Shown: positions 1-6,690 of the stretch, piece after piece
Position numbering within the stretch: position 1 is the first letter of the stretch
Layout of the letters: each line of letters begins with the position of its first letter
Assembly: GCA_902784425.1 (NCBI GenBank)
Contig: CACZUS010000001.1
Coordinates: forward strand, 1 to 64,000
DNA from: an uncultured Bacteroidales bacterium
Lineage (GTDB): Bacteria > Bacteroidota > Bacteroidia > Bacteroidales > Paludibacteraceae
Reading direction: 5' to 3'
DNA length: 64,000 bases
Program-made: the position numbers and the translations under genes
Notes under the pieces: model-generated
What the model saw: the letters and a program-made list of their open reading frames with translations, nothing else
The model's database searches: none
Told to the model about the DNA's origin: nothing

Positions 1-131
1 AAATACCAATAGCTGCTCTTCTGGAATTTTATTTAATAAGTCCATCGATTGTTCTGATTTTAACAAATTTCTTATGTTATGTGGCGCTACGTATCGGTGG
101 TAGATACTTAAAGGACATTTTTAGCTTTTAG
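1..131 (+). CDS. C-terminal end of a membrane protein (partial)
   Basis: Frame 3 is open from the window edge to a TAG at 129-131 and gives 42 residues. They are strongly hydrophobic in the middle (around LLEFYLISPSIVLILTNFLC) and end in a basic tail (GGRYLKDIFSF). This looks like the last transmembrane helix of a protein that starts outside the window. The two genes downstream follow closely on the same strand and also begin with membrane segments, so the three may share a transcript. Frame 2 is open for a similar length but reads as a less natural, polar peptide. The family is not recognisable. Confidence 0.45.
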   Translation, partial: IPIAALLEFYLISPSIVLILTNFLCYVALRIGGRYLKDIFSF

Positions 132-160
132 CATAAAGACAATAATAGTACTTAAACAAA

Positions 161-253
161 ATGACATCAAAAGGAAAAAAGATATCGAGTAAGAACATCG
201 AGACATTTATTATTTTTGTAATAACGTTCGTACTGATATATAAAACAAATTGA
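161..253 (+). CDS. 30-residue single-helix membrane miniprotein
   Basis: ATG at 161 opens a 30-codon frame ending in TGA at 251-253. A lysine-rich head (MTSKGKKISSKN) is followed by one hydrophobic stretch (FIIFVITFVLIY) and a short tail, the layout of a small inner-membrane protein with its positive end inside. The next gene starts one base after the stop, and the preceding membrane-protein end lies 29 bases upstream, so translational coupling is plausible. There is no family assignment; it could also be chance coding in a short gap. Confidence 0.4.
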   Translation: MTSKGKKISSKNIETFIIFVITFVLIYKTN

Positions 254-254
254 G

Positions 255-719
255 ATGAAAGCAAAACTTATTTCAATATTAAAAATACCTTTATACATTT
301 GCTATTTACTCGTCTTATTTGTAGGCTTGGGACTGGCTTATGAAAAATTTTTGCGTACACCATCATCATCTCAGATAGAAAGATATTTGGATGAAACAGA
401 TTTTGAAATTTCTGGTAAAATAGAATGTGTGGAATGTTGTGATCAGAGTAAGCAAATATATAAAATGAGTTATGATGAAGTATGTATAAAAAATAAAGTT
501 CACGATGACGAGTGTTATTGGGGGGTATTAGACACAATAGAAAAAAACATATATTTTTGTTCTTACGAGCTTAAATTAGATTCTGTTTACATAAACTCTA
601 AGGAAAGAAGGATATCTTGCAGTGTAAACGACACTTCAAAAATCGTCCAATTTAGGGTTTTTGATTTGTATATCAGAAGGTTAGAAAAATATGCTAAAGA
701 AGGCACGAAAAAGTTTTAA
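255..719 (+). CDS. Hypothetical membrane-anchored protein, 154 aa
   Basis: Unrecognised protein. Residues 12-29 form one hydrophobic helix after a basic N-terminus (MKAKLISILK), so it is either an uncleaved anchor or a signal peptide. The remaining ~120 residues are polar and should face the periplasm. A CVECC cluster near residue 60 and further cysteines (CIKNK, ECYWG, YFCSY, ISCSV) suggest disulfides or metal binding in the exported part. It starts one base after the 30-residue ORF. Its coding is AT-rich (18 of 60 bases are G or C in 421-480), in contrast to the next gene. Function unknown. Confidence 0.55.
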   Translation: MKAKLISILKIPLYICYLLVLFVGLGLAYEKFLRTPSSSQIERYLDETDFEISGKIECVECCDQSKQIYKMSYDEVCIKNKVHDDECYWGVLDTIEKNIYFCSYELKLDSVYINSKERRISCSVNDTSKIVQFRVFDLYIRRLEKYAKEGTKKF

Positions 720-784
720 ATGTTATTTGGCTTTAACGAGCATTTGGGTTTCTAAAGTTTTTTATTCACGTGTTCATTTATTAT

Positions 785-792
785 TATCTTTG
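785..792 (+). promoter_or_regulatory. Promoter -7 box for the transglutaminase-like gene
   Basis: TATCTTTG matches the Bacteroidetes -7 consensus TAnnTTTG. The -33 element is weak (TTTA near 761). It lies 28 bases before the ATG at 821, inside the longer frame that opens at 770, and so argues for the 821 start. Confidence 0.55.
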
Positions 793-820
793 TCATATTC
801 TATGTCATAATGAGGAATAT

Positions 821-1891
821 ATGAAGAGAAGTGCAGTTTTATTGTTTCTGCTGATGCTTTCTTACTTCGCGATGGGTGCGGAGGAGGTTAGTGAGCCCGT
901 CAATATCCCTGATGAGTATTCGGGAGATGTTGATGCGATGGCGGCGTATATCAAAAGAAACTGCAAGGATACGCGCCAGATGCTTTGGACACTGCAGAAT
1001 TGGTTGTCGGAGAATGTCGTGTATGATTTCTCCGCGTTGGATGCCCAGAGTAAGTTTCAGGATGAGGACCTGGCCAATTGGACTTTGCGCAACAGAAAGG
1101 GTGTGTGCGCTAACTACGCGAGCCTTTTTTCCAAGGTCTCCAACAGGATGGGCATCCCAATGTTCGTCATTAGGGGCTATGATTCGAAGAATAATTTCAA
1201 GAGAATAAGTGGTGCCCATGCGTGGTGTGCCTGCATCATCGACAGCGTCCCTTATATGTTCGATCCAACATGGAGTAGCGGATATGTCAATGAGGATGCC
1301 AGTGAATACTATAAACGTCTTGACTCCAAATACTTTATGGCCTTTCCTGATAGTTTTAAGGAGCGCCATATCCCGTACGACCCGTTGATGCGTCTCGGTG
1401 CGAAGGTGTCGTCAGACCAAACTTCGGGGGATACGATTAACCTACCTACCATGAATGAGATGGGGTGGTTGGACTCGCTGACGGCTTATTTCCAGTTGGA
1501 TCCCATCGAACAGAAAAAGGCTATCTACGATAGGATGATTCGTAATGGGGACAAGAATAAGTATGCGGTAGAGTATGCCGCGTATGTGAAGTCCTTCATT
1601 GATAATCACACGTTGGAAGAACAACAAGATAGGTGTAGGCGGATGATTGATCAAATCAGTAATCTACAAAACCATCTTGAGGAGCTCAACTTCGTGAGTC
1701 CGGGTGCGGATCGTTCAATGCACCGTGCAATAGAGGAGTTTAGGAGTGAACTGGACGATGCTTTGTCGCAAACGGAGACAGTCACAACCCCTGATCTTTC
1801 CAAATTTCTCAAGGATGTCCGCCAAAATATCCAAATGCTCAACAAGAGGGTGGATAAGTGCGAATCCATGTTGAAAAAGAAAAAGAGGTAA
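821..1891 (+). CDS. Exported transglutaminase-like (CYK3-type) protein, 356 aa
   Basis: Start chosen at 821 because an upstream in-frame ATG (770) overlaps the promoter, while 821 begins a clean signal peptide (MKRSAVLLFLLMLSYFAMGA). The transglutaminase/protease core shows an intact triad: Cys96 in GVCANYA, His133 in GAHAW and Asp148 in DPTWSSGY. Residues ~260-356 are charged and heptad-like, probably coiled coil. Related bacterial proteins are exported thiol enzymes acting on proteins or peptides; the substrate here is unknown. GC is near 52 percent in sampled lines (31 of 60 in both 961-1020 and 1081-1140), far above the neighbours, which hints at a separate origin. The next gene follows after 26 bases. 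Confidence 0.75.
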   Translation: MKRSAVLLFLLMLSYFAMGAEEVSEPVNIPDEYSGDVDAMAAYIKRNCKDTRQMLWTLQNWLSENVVYDFSALDAQSKFQDEDLANWTLRNRKGVCANYASLFSKVSNRMGIPMFVIRGYDSKNNFKRISGAHAWCACIIDSVPYMFDPTWSSGYVNEDASEYYKRLDSKYFMAFPDSFKERHIPYDPLMRLGAKVSSDQTSGDTINLPTMNEMGWLDSLTAYFQLDPIEQKKAIYDRMIRNGDKNKYAVEYAAYVKSFIDNHTLEEQQDRCRRMIDQISNLQNHLEELNFVSPGADRSMHRAIEEFRSELDDALSQTETVTTPDLSKFLKDVRQNIQMLNKRVDKCESMLKKKKR

Positions 1892-1917
1892 TTTGCAATC
1901 AACATAAATCATAAAAT

Positions 1918-2604
1918 ATGATGACAACGCACAAAATCATTTGGTGGTTCCCGTTATTTATTATCATCATACTTTTGTCGTCCTGTGGAAGTTCAAATCA
2001 GGAAAATGTTCAGAGTACTGATGATGAGATCGATACAATTGTACAAGAACCCAACGGGGAATACGAAGAAAATTTGGATGATGAATATAATATGAACCTG
2101 GAGTTTGTCATGGATTCAGAATGTAATCTTACCGATAAGTATTTCGATTTTGACTATTCTGATCAATCAGAGGATGAGTTAGAGGAGGATGAGAATATAT
2201 ATCTTTTATCCATAAAAAGTGGACACCATCCGACTCGTGACTTGACTATCAAGAAAATTTCTCATCAATACTGCTATTGGGGGTATCCTAGTTCTTCAGA
2301 TATAGAATGTGTATTTGAAAAGGGCAAGTTAGTATGGATTAATGCTGTTTGTGACAGTCTGTTTGACTATTACATGGATTCTATGTCGAATTGTGCCAAG
2401 TATCAGTATCGTTATTGTTTTGATAAGAATGGTGATCTGGTAGAGTGCCACAAAAAGGAGGTTCATGGAACTGTCGGCAAGGAGGATTCTCTTCTTGCGG
2501 TTTTCAAAAAACAGAAGTTATCCCCATGTGAGTGCAGGGAGGAAAATGATGAATTCCTATTGTTGATCAGGAATATACTTGATTTTTTGGAAAAGAATAA
2601 ATGA
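1918..2604 (+). CDS. Hypothetical acidic lipoprotein, 228 aa
   Basis: The N-terminus has a signal peptide ending in a lipobox (ILLSSCGSS, Cys ~23), so the protein is probably an outer-membrane or periplasmic lipoprotein. Residues ~30-100 are very acidic (runs such as SEDELEEDENIY), after which a mixed domain contains several Cys and Tyr residues (SHQYCYWGYPSS, YQYRYCFDKNGDLVECH). The FDKNGDLVECH stretch resembles the repeated strands of YD-type beta repeats but occurs once. It starts 26 bases after the transglutaminase-like gene and may be co-transcribed. No family recognised. Confidence 0.6.
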   Translation: MMTTHKIIWWFPLFIIIILLSSCGSSNQENVQSTDDEIDTIVQEPNGEYEENLDDEYNMNLEFVMDSECNLTDKYFDFDYSDQSEDELEEDENIYLLSIKSGHHPTRDLTIKKISHQYCYWGYPSSSDIECVFEKGKLVWINAVCDSLFDYYMDSMSNCAKYQYRYCFDKNGDLVECHKKEVHGTVGKEDSLLAVFKKQKLSPCECREENDEFLLLIRNILDFLEKNK

Positions 2605-2641
2605 TGGTGGTTCTTAGCCTGAAAGACTACAACAGATATAG

Positions 2642-2661
2642 CCCAACGGCAACGCCTTGGG
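2642..2661. repeat. Compact hairpin CCCAA/TTGGG
   Basis: CCCAA (2642-2646) pairs with TTGGG (2657-2661) and GGC with GCC inside, with an AAC loop and one bulged C. There is no T-run after it, so it is not an obvious terminator. Confidence 0.45.
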
Positions 2662-2686
2662 TGAAAGGGTGGGGTGAGTTCCCTTA

Positions 2687-2761
2687 CAAATCTTTACAAA
2701 TCCAACAAATATGAACTGCTTTAAAAGCGATTTGTTAGATTTGAACAGATTTGCAGGATTT
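2687..2761. repeat. Inverted cluster of CAAATC/GATTTG words
   Basis: CAAATC occurs at 2687, 2697 and (as CAAAT) 2706. GATTTG occurs at 2729, 2738, 2748 and (as GATTT) 2757. The words are spaced 9-10 nt apart. The 23-nt arms 2688-2710 and 2730-2752 pair with three mismatches, around a 19-nt loop that itself contains GCTTT/AAAGC. Confidence 0.6.
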
Positions 2762-2914
2762 CTCGCGAAGCGACTCATCGTAATCTTAAACAACACCGTT
2801 ATGGATTATGCCGTCATGTTTTATGTTTTAGTTTGGATTTACCCTTTTTTTGTTCTATATTTCGTGAAAAATGAAGAGACGAGTATGAAAAGGTTAATTA
2901 AAAAGTATTACGAT

Positions 2915-3259
2915 ATGAGAAAAATATTCACATTATTATTGTTGCTATTCTTGTGTGGCTTTGCTCATGCACAGACGACAATCAGTAAGTCAGATTGTAG
3001 TGTAACCGTAAAGGGCAAGACCTTCCCTCTTTCGGGCAAAGTGAAGATAGTGGAAAGTTTTCCTGACATCAAGGTTCAGATAGTGGAGAGTTTCCCCGAT
3101 GTAGAGATAAAACTCACGGATAGTTCGTGGCCAAAGTGTTGTGAGTGGAAGATGGTGGAGTCGTTTCCTGATGTGAAAATTCAGATCGTCAATTCGTTTC
3201 CAGATATTAAAGTTAAGTTTGTCAACTCCTTCCCTAAAGTTGTGAAGGAAAAGAAATGA
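2915..3259 (+). CDS. Small exported protein with SFPD beta-repeats, 114 aa
   Basis: Start set at 2915, where MRKIFTLLLLLFLCGFAHAQ makes a textbook signal peptide. The longer frame from 2711 runs through repeat DNA and lacks a sensible N-terminus. The mature ~94 residues are built from about six short units of the type K-(V/I)-x-(I/F)-V-(E/N)-S-F-P-(D/K): KIVESFPDIK, QIVESFPDVE, KMVESFPDVK, QIVNSFPDIK, KFVNSFPKV, plus a variant LTDSSWPKCCEWK in the third place. Such alternation predicts stacked beta strands. I recall similar unannotated secreted proteins in Bacteroidales, but no function is known to me. Confidence 0.65.
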   Translation: MRKIFTLLLLLFLCGFAHAQTTISKSDCSVTVKGKTFPLSGKVKIVESFPDIKVQIVESFPDVEIKLTDSSWPKCCEWKMVESFPDVKIQIVNSFPDIKVKFVNSFPKVVKEKK

Positions 3260-3280
3260 TGATTTTTTTCGTTTGCATTA

Positions 3281-3311
3281 TTTGAAAATACGCTTAATTG
3301 TTGTATGTTTG
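3281..3311 (+). promoter_or_regulatory. Promoter for the 3439 lipoprotein gene
   Basis: -33 TTTG at 3281-3284, a 19-nt spacer, then -7 TATGTTTG at 3304-3311, matching the Bacteroidetes vegetative pattern. The predicted 5' leader is ~120 nt, long for this genome. Confidence 0.55.
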
Positions 3312-3438
3312 TTGTAAGAGAAATATCGTGATGGCTATATTATCCAATGTTCGCTATATTACATATTGCCAGTTTGATATTTAGGACGCTGTATAGTGAA
3401 AATAAAAGATAAAACAATAATTTAACAAATAAAAAAGT

Positions 3439-4191
3439 ATGAAGAAATTAAAACTTTTGATGATTGGGATAGGATTCCTTTCCTTCCTTTCGTGTACACA
3501 AACCAGTCAGTATGTTGTTGAAAAATATGTAGATGGTGAGAATGCAAAACTGCCCATGGTAGTATCTGAGGTGATGACGTACGATAGTATAAAATGTAAC
3601 AAGGATGAAAACAAAGTCATTTTGTACTTCGCTGTCTCTAATGATTTGGTAGTGAAAGCACTGAAGCAAATGGACATTGAGTCGTCTAAAAAAATGATGA
3701 TAGATATGTTGCATAAAGAATCCGAAACGAAGGCTCTTTTGAATGTGGTGAAGCAAGCCGAGTATTCCATCGTTATAAGTTATCTGACAAAAGAGAGTGA
3801 TAAGATACTGGAAATCACGCTTACTCCAGAAGAATATGGACAGGAAGTGGATGCTTCACAAATGGAAAATAATATAAGGGATAAAATCAATGCAGATCTT
3901 AAAACGCTTAAATCGATATGTCCACAAGAAGTTGATCAGGTTACTATTCTGAAAGATGTAGAAATGGATTGGGACAATATGAAGTTTACCTATATTTATC
4001 AGTTGCATGATATTGTGATTGAGGATAAGGAAATGGCAAAAGAGAGTCTGAGGGAACAGTTGACACCGACCGTGATGGGCCCTGCAATGGTTATGTTCAG
4101 ACAATCTAATATTACCATCGTTTATCAATACGAATTGGAAGATGATACGTTGAGAGTGATGTTTACTCCTGAGGATTATGGAAATAATTAA
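3439..4191 (+). CDS. Hypothetical lipoprotein with two similar halves, 250 aa
   Basis: A signal peptide with lipobox (FLSFLSCTQ, Cys ~19) marks an exported lipoprotein. The mature part looks like an internal duplication: each half has a strand-rich start, a helical middle (KMMIDMLHKE / AKESLREQL) and ends with the same pattern, YSIVISY...LTPEEYG near residue 135 and ITIVYQY...FTPEDYG at the C-terminus. Such two-fold repeats are common in small periplasmic binding folds, but I do not recognise the family. It has its own promoter and is followed by a strong terminator hairpin, so it is monocistronic. Confidence 0.65.
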   Translation: MKKLKLLMIGIGFLSFLSCTQTSQYVVEKYVDGENAKLPMVVSEVMTYDSIKCNKDENKVILYFAVSNDLVVKALKQMDIESSKKMMIDMLHKESETKALLNVVKQAEYSIVISYLTKESDKILEITLTPEEYGQEVDASQMENNIRDKINADLKTLKSICPQEVDQVTILKDVEMDWDNMKFTYIYQLHDIVIEDKEMAKESLREQLTPTVMGPAMVMFRQSNITIVYQYELEDDTLRVMFTPEDYGNN

Positions 4192-4203
4192 TACAGAAGA
4201 AAC

Positions 4204-4247
4204 AAAAGGAAAGAGGATGCGTTCATCGGGCGCATCCTCTTTCTTTT
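4204..4247. terminator. Bidirectional terminator hairpin
   Basis: A 12-bp perfect stem (4210-4221 with 4231-4242, core GAGGATGCG/CGCATCCTC) extends with A-rich and T-rich flanks and one bulge. It can end the 3439 lipoprotein transcript on plus and the tRNA-Gly transcript on minus. Confidence 0.8.
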
Positions 4248-4248
4248 G

Positions 4249-4321
4249 AGCGGTAAACGGGACTCGAACCCGCGACCCCCAGCTTGGGAAGCTAGTGCTC
4301 TACCAACTGAGCTATTGCCGC
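4249..4321 (-). tRNA. tRNA-Gly(CCC)
   Basis: Read on minus, the cloverleaf has acceptor GCGGCAA/TTACCGC, a D arm GCTC..GAGC, anticodon stem CTAGC/GCTGG with loop TTCCCAA (anticodon CCC, codon GGG), and a T arm with TTCGAGT. The discriminator is U, as in bacterial glycine tRNAs. The acceptor has one C5-A68 mismatch. No CCA is encoded. A -7 box TACCTTTG lies just upstream. Confidence 0.9.
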
Positions 4322-4355
4322 AAGTTTATTAGTATTCTTTGGGCTTATTGTATTG

Positions 4356-4363
4356 CAAAGGTA
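4356..4363 (-). promoter_or_regulatory. -7 box for tRNA-Gly
   Basis: On minus, TACCTTTG fits TAnnTTTG and ends 34 bases before the tRNA. No good -33 TTTG was seen at the usual distance. Confidence 0.5.
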
Positions 4364-4481
4364 ATCTTTTTTCGGATTTGAAGTATCAGGTAGGGAATAA
4401 AAATTGTGATTACATATAATAAAAAATAGGAAGAATGTGGATATTCACACACATCCTTCCTTCTGTTTTTTGTGGGGTGGA

Positions 4482-6653
4482 TTATTTGCTTAGAACGACG
4501 GATTTGTTGTAGAAATCATCGTATGCATTGAAAATCTCCAATAAACTGTTCCAATCCTGAGCAGGGTATTCTACGTCGTTGATATCCCATTCGACAGAGA
4601 GAATCAATTTGTCGTTTTCAACTTTTGCTGTGGATTTGAATAATCCGCATTTGTTCGTGACAGCGCTTTCAAGAGTTGACAAGTTCTCCACTTTGTAGCC
4701 GTTGGGTATATTAAGACTTATTTTATAGATAACTTGTGAGGTGCTGTTAAAGACAATATTTGATTTCCGTTCTTTCCTTAATGCGGAAATGCCTAAATTT
4801 TTGAGCAGGTATCCTACACTGACGATTTTGCTGTTGGGAGAAGTCCGCACCATTTCTCCCACTTTGGTCGAGGAGGTGTATGTGAATAGAGGTTGGTCGG
4901 CGAATAATCCGTAGGATTTTATGCTGTATTGCTGCAATTTTTTTACGGGATTATTGAAATATTCCTCTGCTTCACATTCAAATGCTTTTTCTTGGAAGTA
5001 GGGTTCTAACTCGAAGTAGGATGTGAATCGGTCGATTAACGTTTGGTCCATTCCATTTTCCTTTGCACTCTCTTCGTATGTTTGAGTAATATTAAAGTGT
5101 TTGCGCATAATGGAATCCCATTGGAGAAAAGTTCCTAAATCTTTACGGATGTCAATTTTATTAGTCCCGAGAATTGAAACTGTTCGATCTACGTTAAGAG
5201 CGTTGAGGTCTGTGTCGTCCAATGTTACATTGATAACATATTCAGATCGGTTTTTGTTGGCGGGTGTAATGTCGATTTTCTTTCGCGTAAGTTTGTTGTA
5301 ATCGGTACCGTATTTGTATTTCAATGGTTTGTTAGCTGCATCAATCATAATAGCTTCCATGCCTTCATAAATAGAAGGTTGGTCTATGGCACATGGAAGA
5401 CTGTAGTCGCAAGGGTAGTAACAAGTGCCATCTTTTAATTTTATGACTGAATTATAAGTATCTTCGAAGAGTCGGTTTTCCCAATTTCCAACATATCTGT
5501 TGTTTACTATTCCGTATGTACGTGTTATGCCTAATTTGGTAATTATGACAGAGAAGAAAGTCCAGAAGTCGTCAGGCGCGATAGAAATATTATTTCCGTT
5601 TCGAGCAAAACATAGATAATTGTAAACCTCGTCGGCTATTTGTTTCTCGGACAAGGTTGGATGTTGAGCCAAGTATTTTTTCAAATAGCTGAAAGTTCTG
5701 TTGTAGAATTTTTTGTATTCTTTCAAGGTGGTTGCATGAATCTTGGAATAATAATATGCGTAATTTTCCATTATCCCGTTGATTTTGTTTCCTTCTGTTT
5801 GCTTTGTCATGCGGTTTATTCTGTCGAATTTCTTGATTAGAGGTGCATTAGAACAACCTGATACGAATTTGTTATACCATATTTTCAAACGAGGTTCATC
5901 TCTATATGGAGCATTGAATACTTCTTGGGGTTGTTTGTCGATGTCCGTAAGTTCAAAATCTAAATGTGTTTTGTCTTTGTCGTTTATCTCTTTTGCTTTT
6001 ATATAACTAGGCAGCCAATACCAAGATGTCAGATTGAAATAAGGTGTTGTCATGTCTCCGTGAAAACGATATTTTTGAATTGGAGCAAAGTCGTTGAGCT
6101 GATATTCAAATTGCCTGCTGCTAAACATGTCTAATTCTTGATAAATGAAATAATCAACGATGTCTCCTTTTTGCAAATTAGGCACAGCAATTTTTGACAC
6201 ATTTCTTTTGGTATTCTTTCCTTTTAGGTTTGTGCCGACTTTGATATAATCATTGGGGTTTAATTCGACAAGAGTGCCATCCTGTTTGTGAATACGGATA
6301 CCTACAACGCTTTTTTGTGTCTGTGAATAATTTTGGTATTCGATTTCTGAAATGGATTTAATCGCACGGTTGTCGTTTATCTTCACGAGATATCGAGATA
6401 GTTTCGTGATGGTTATCGGATATTCGTTGCCAGTAATGATGGCCCTCTTTAGGGCTATGAATTCATCATATTTTGCAAGAAATATGATGGGTTCGTTTTT
6501 GTATTTTTCTTTTACAGTGAAATCGTTGAATTCAGGCATGTCGGTACGAGCCCATATTTCATTAATCTTTTTTTCTTCATTGAGCGGTCTTCTTCTCGCC
6601 TGGGAAGGAAGAACGAGTAGTAGAGCTACTATAATTGCTATGTATTTTTTCAT
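4482..6653 (-). CDS. DUF3857-type exported protein with lost transglutaminase triad, 723 aa
   Basis: The signal peptide (MKKYIAIIVALLLVLPSQA) is followed by an N-terminal beta domain of the DUF3857 type (~residues 60-260), a helical transglutaminase-like middle (~300-450) and a DUF3858-like C-terminal domain. Where the upstream paralog has GDCKG, DNHAI and LDAT, this protein reads PDDFWTF, DTYNSVI and YYPCDYS, so the Cys and His are absent. It is probably a non-catalytic binding or structural version. It lies 37 bases after the active paralog on the same strand, which suggests co-transcription and a joint periplasmic role. The substrate is unknown in this family. Confidence 0.7.
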   Translation of the reverse strand: MKKYIAIIVALLLVLPSQARRRPLNEEKKINEIWARTDMPEFNDFTVKEKYKNEPIIFLAKYDEFIALKRAIITGNEYPITITKLSRYLVKINDNRAIKSISEIEYQNYSQTQKSVVGIRIHKQDGTLVELNPNDYIKVGTNLKGKNTKRNVSKIAVPNLQKGDIVDYFIYQELDMFSSRQFEYQLNDFAPIQKYRFHGDMTTPYFNLTSWYWLPSYIKAKEINDKDKTHLDFELTDIDKQPQEVFNAPYRDEPRLKIWYNKFVSGCSNAPLIKKFDRINRMTKQTEGNKINGIMENYAYYYSKIHATTLKEYKKFYNRTFSYLKKYLAQHPTLSEKQIADEVYNYLCFARNGNNISIAPDDFWTFFSVIITKLGITRTYGIVNNRYVGNWENRLFEDTYNSVIKLKDGTCYYPCDYSLPCAIDQPSIYEGMEAIMIDAANKPLKYKYGTDYNKLTRKKIDITPANKNRSEYVINVTLDDTDLNALNVDRTVSILGTNKIDIRKDLGTFLQWDSIMRKHFNITQTYEESAKENGMDQTLIDRFTSYFELEPYFQEKAFECEAEEYFNNPVKKLQQYSIKSYGLFADQPLFTYTSSTKVGEMVRTSPNSKIVSVGYLLKNLGISALRKERKSNIVFNSTSQVIYKISLNIPNGYKVENLSTLESAVTNKCGLFKSTAKVENDKLILSVEWDINDVEYPAQDWNSLLEIFNAYDDFYNKSVVLSK

Positions 6654-6690
6654 TATATATAAGAATTGTGGATGGGGTTATCAATATGAT

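Larger units (their letters stand above)
2605..2914 (+). other. Gene-free stretch with hairpins and GATTTG repeats
   Basis: No credible gene here. Frames that cross it (2614-2796 minus, 2711 onward plus) read through the repeat structures. It holds a compact hairpin at 2642-2661 and an inverted cluster of GATTTG/CAAATC words at 2687-2761. A weak -7-like TATATTTCG lies ~45 bases before the next gene. It resembles intergenic repeat debris known from many bacterial genomes. Confidence 0.5.

Noticed and set aside
839..1369. Long minus-strand frame opposite the transglutaminase-like gene
   Set aside because: It lies entirely within a gene with an intact catalytic triad and a signal peptide; its translation has no domain-like pattern.
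2711..2914. N-terminal extension of the SFPD-repeat protein
   Set aside because: It encodes the inverted-repeat region and a second hydrophobic stretch before a clean signal peptide; the start at 2915 is better.
4482..6653. Inactive DUF3857 gene considered as a pseudogene
   Set aside because: The 723-codon frame is intact with a signal peptide and full domain order; only catalytic residues are lost.
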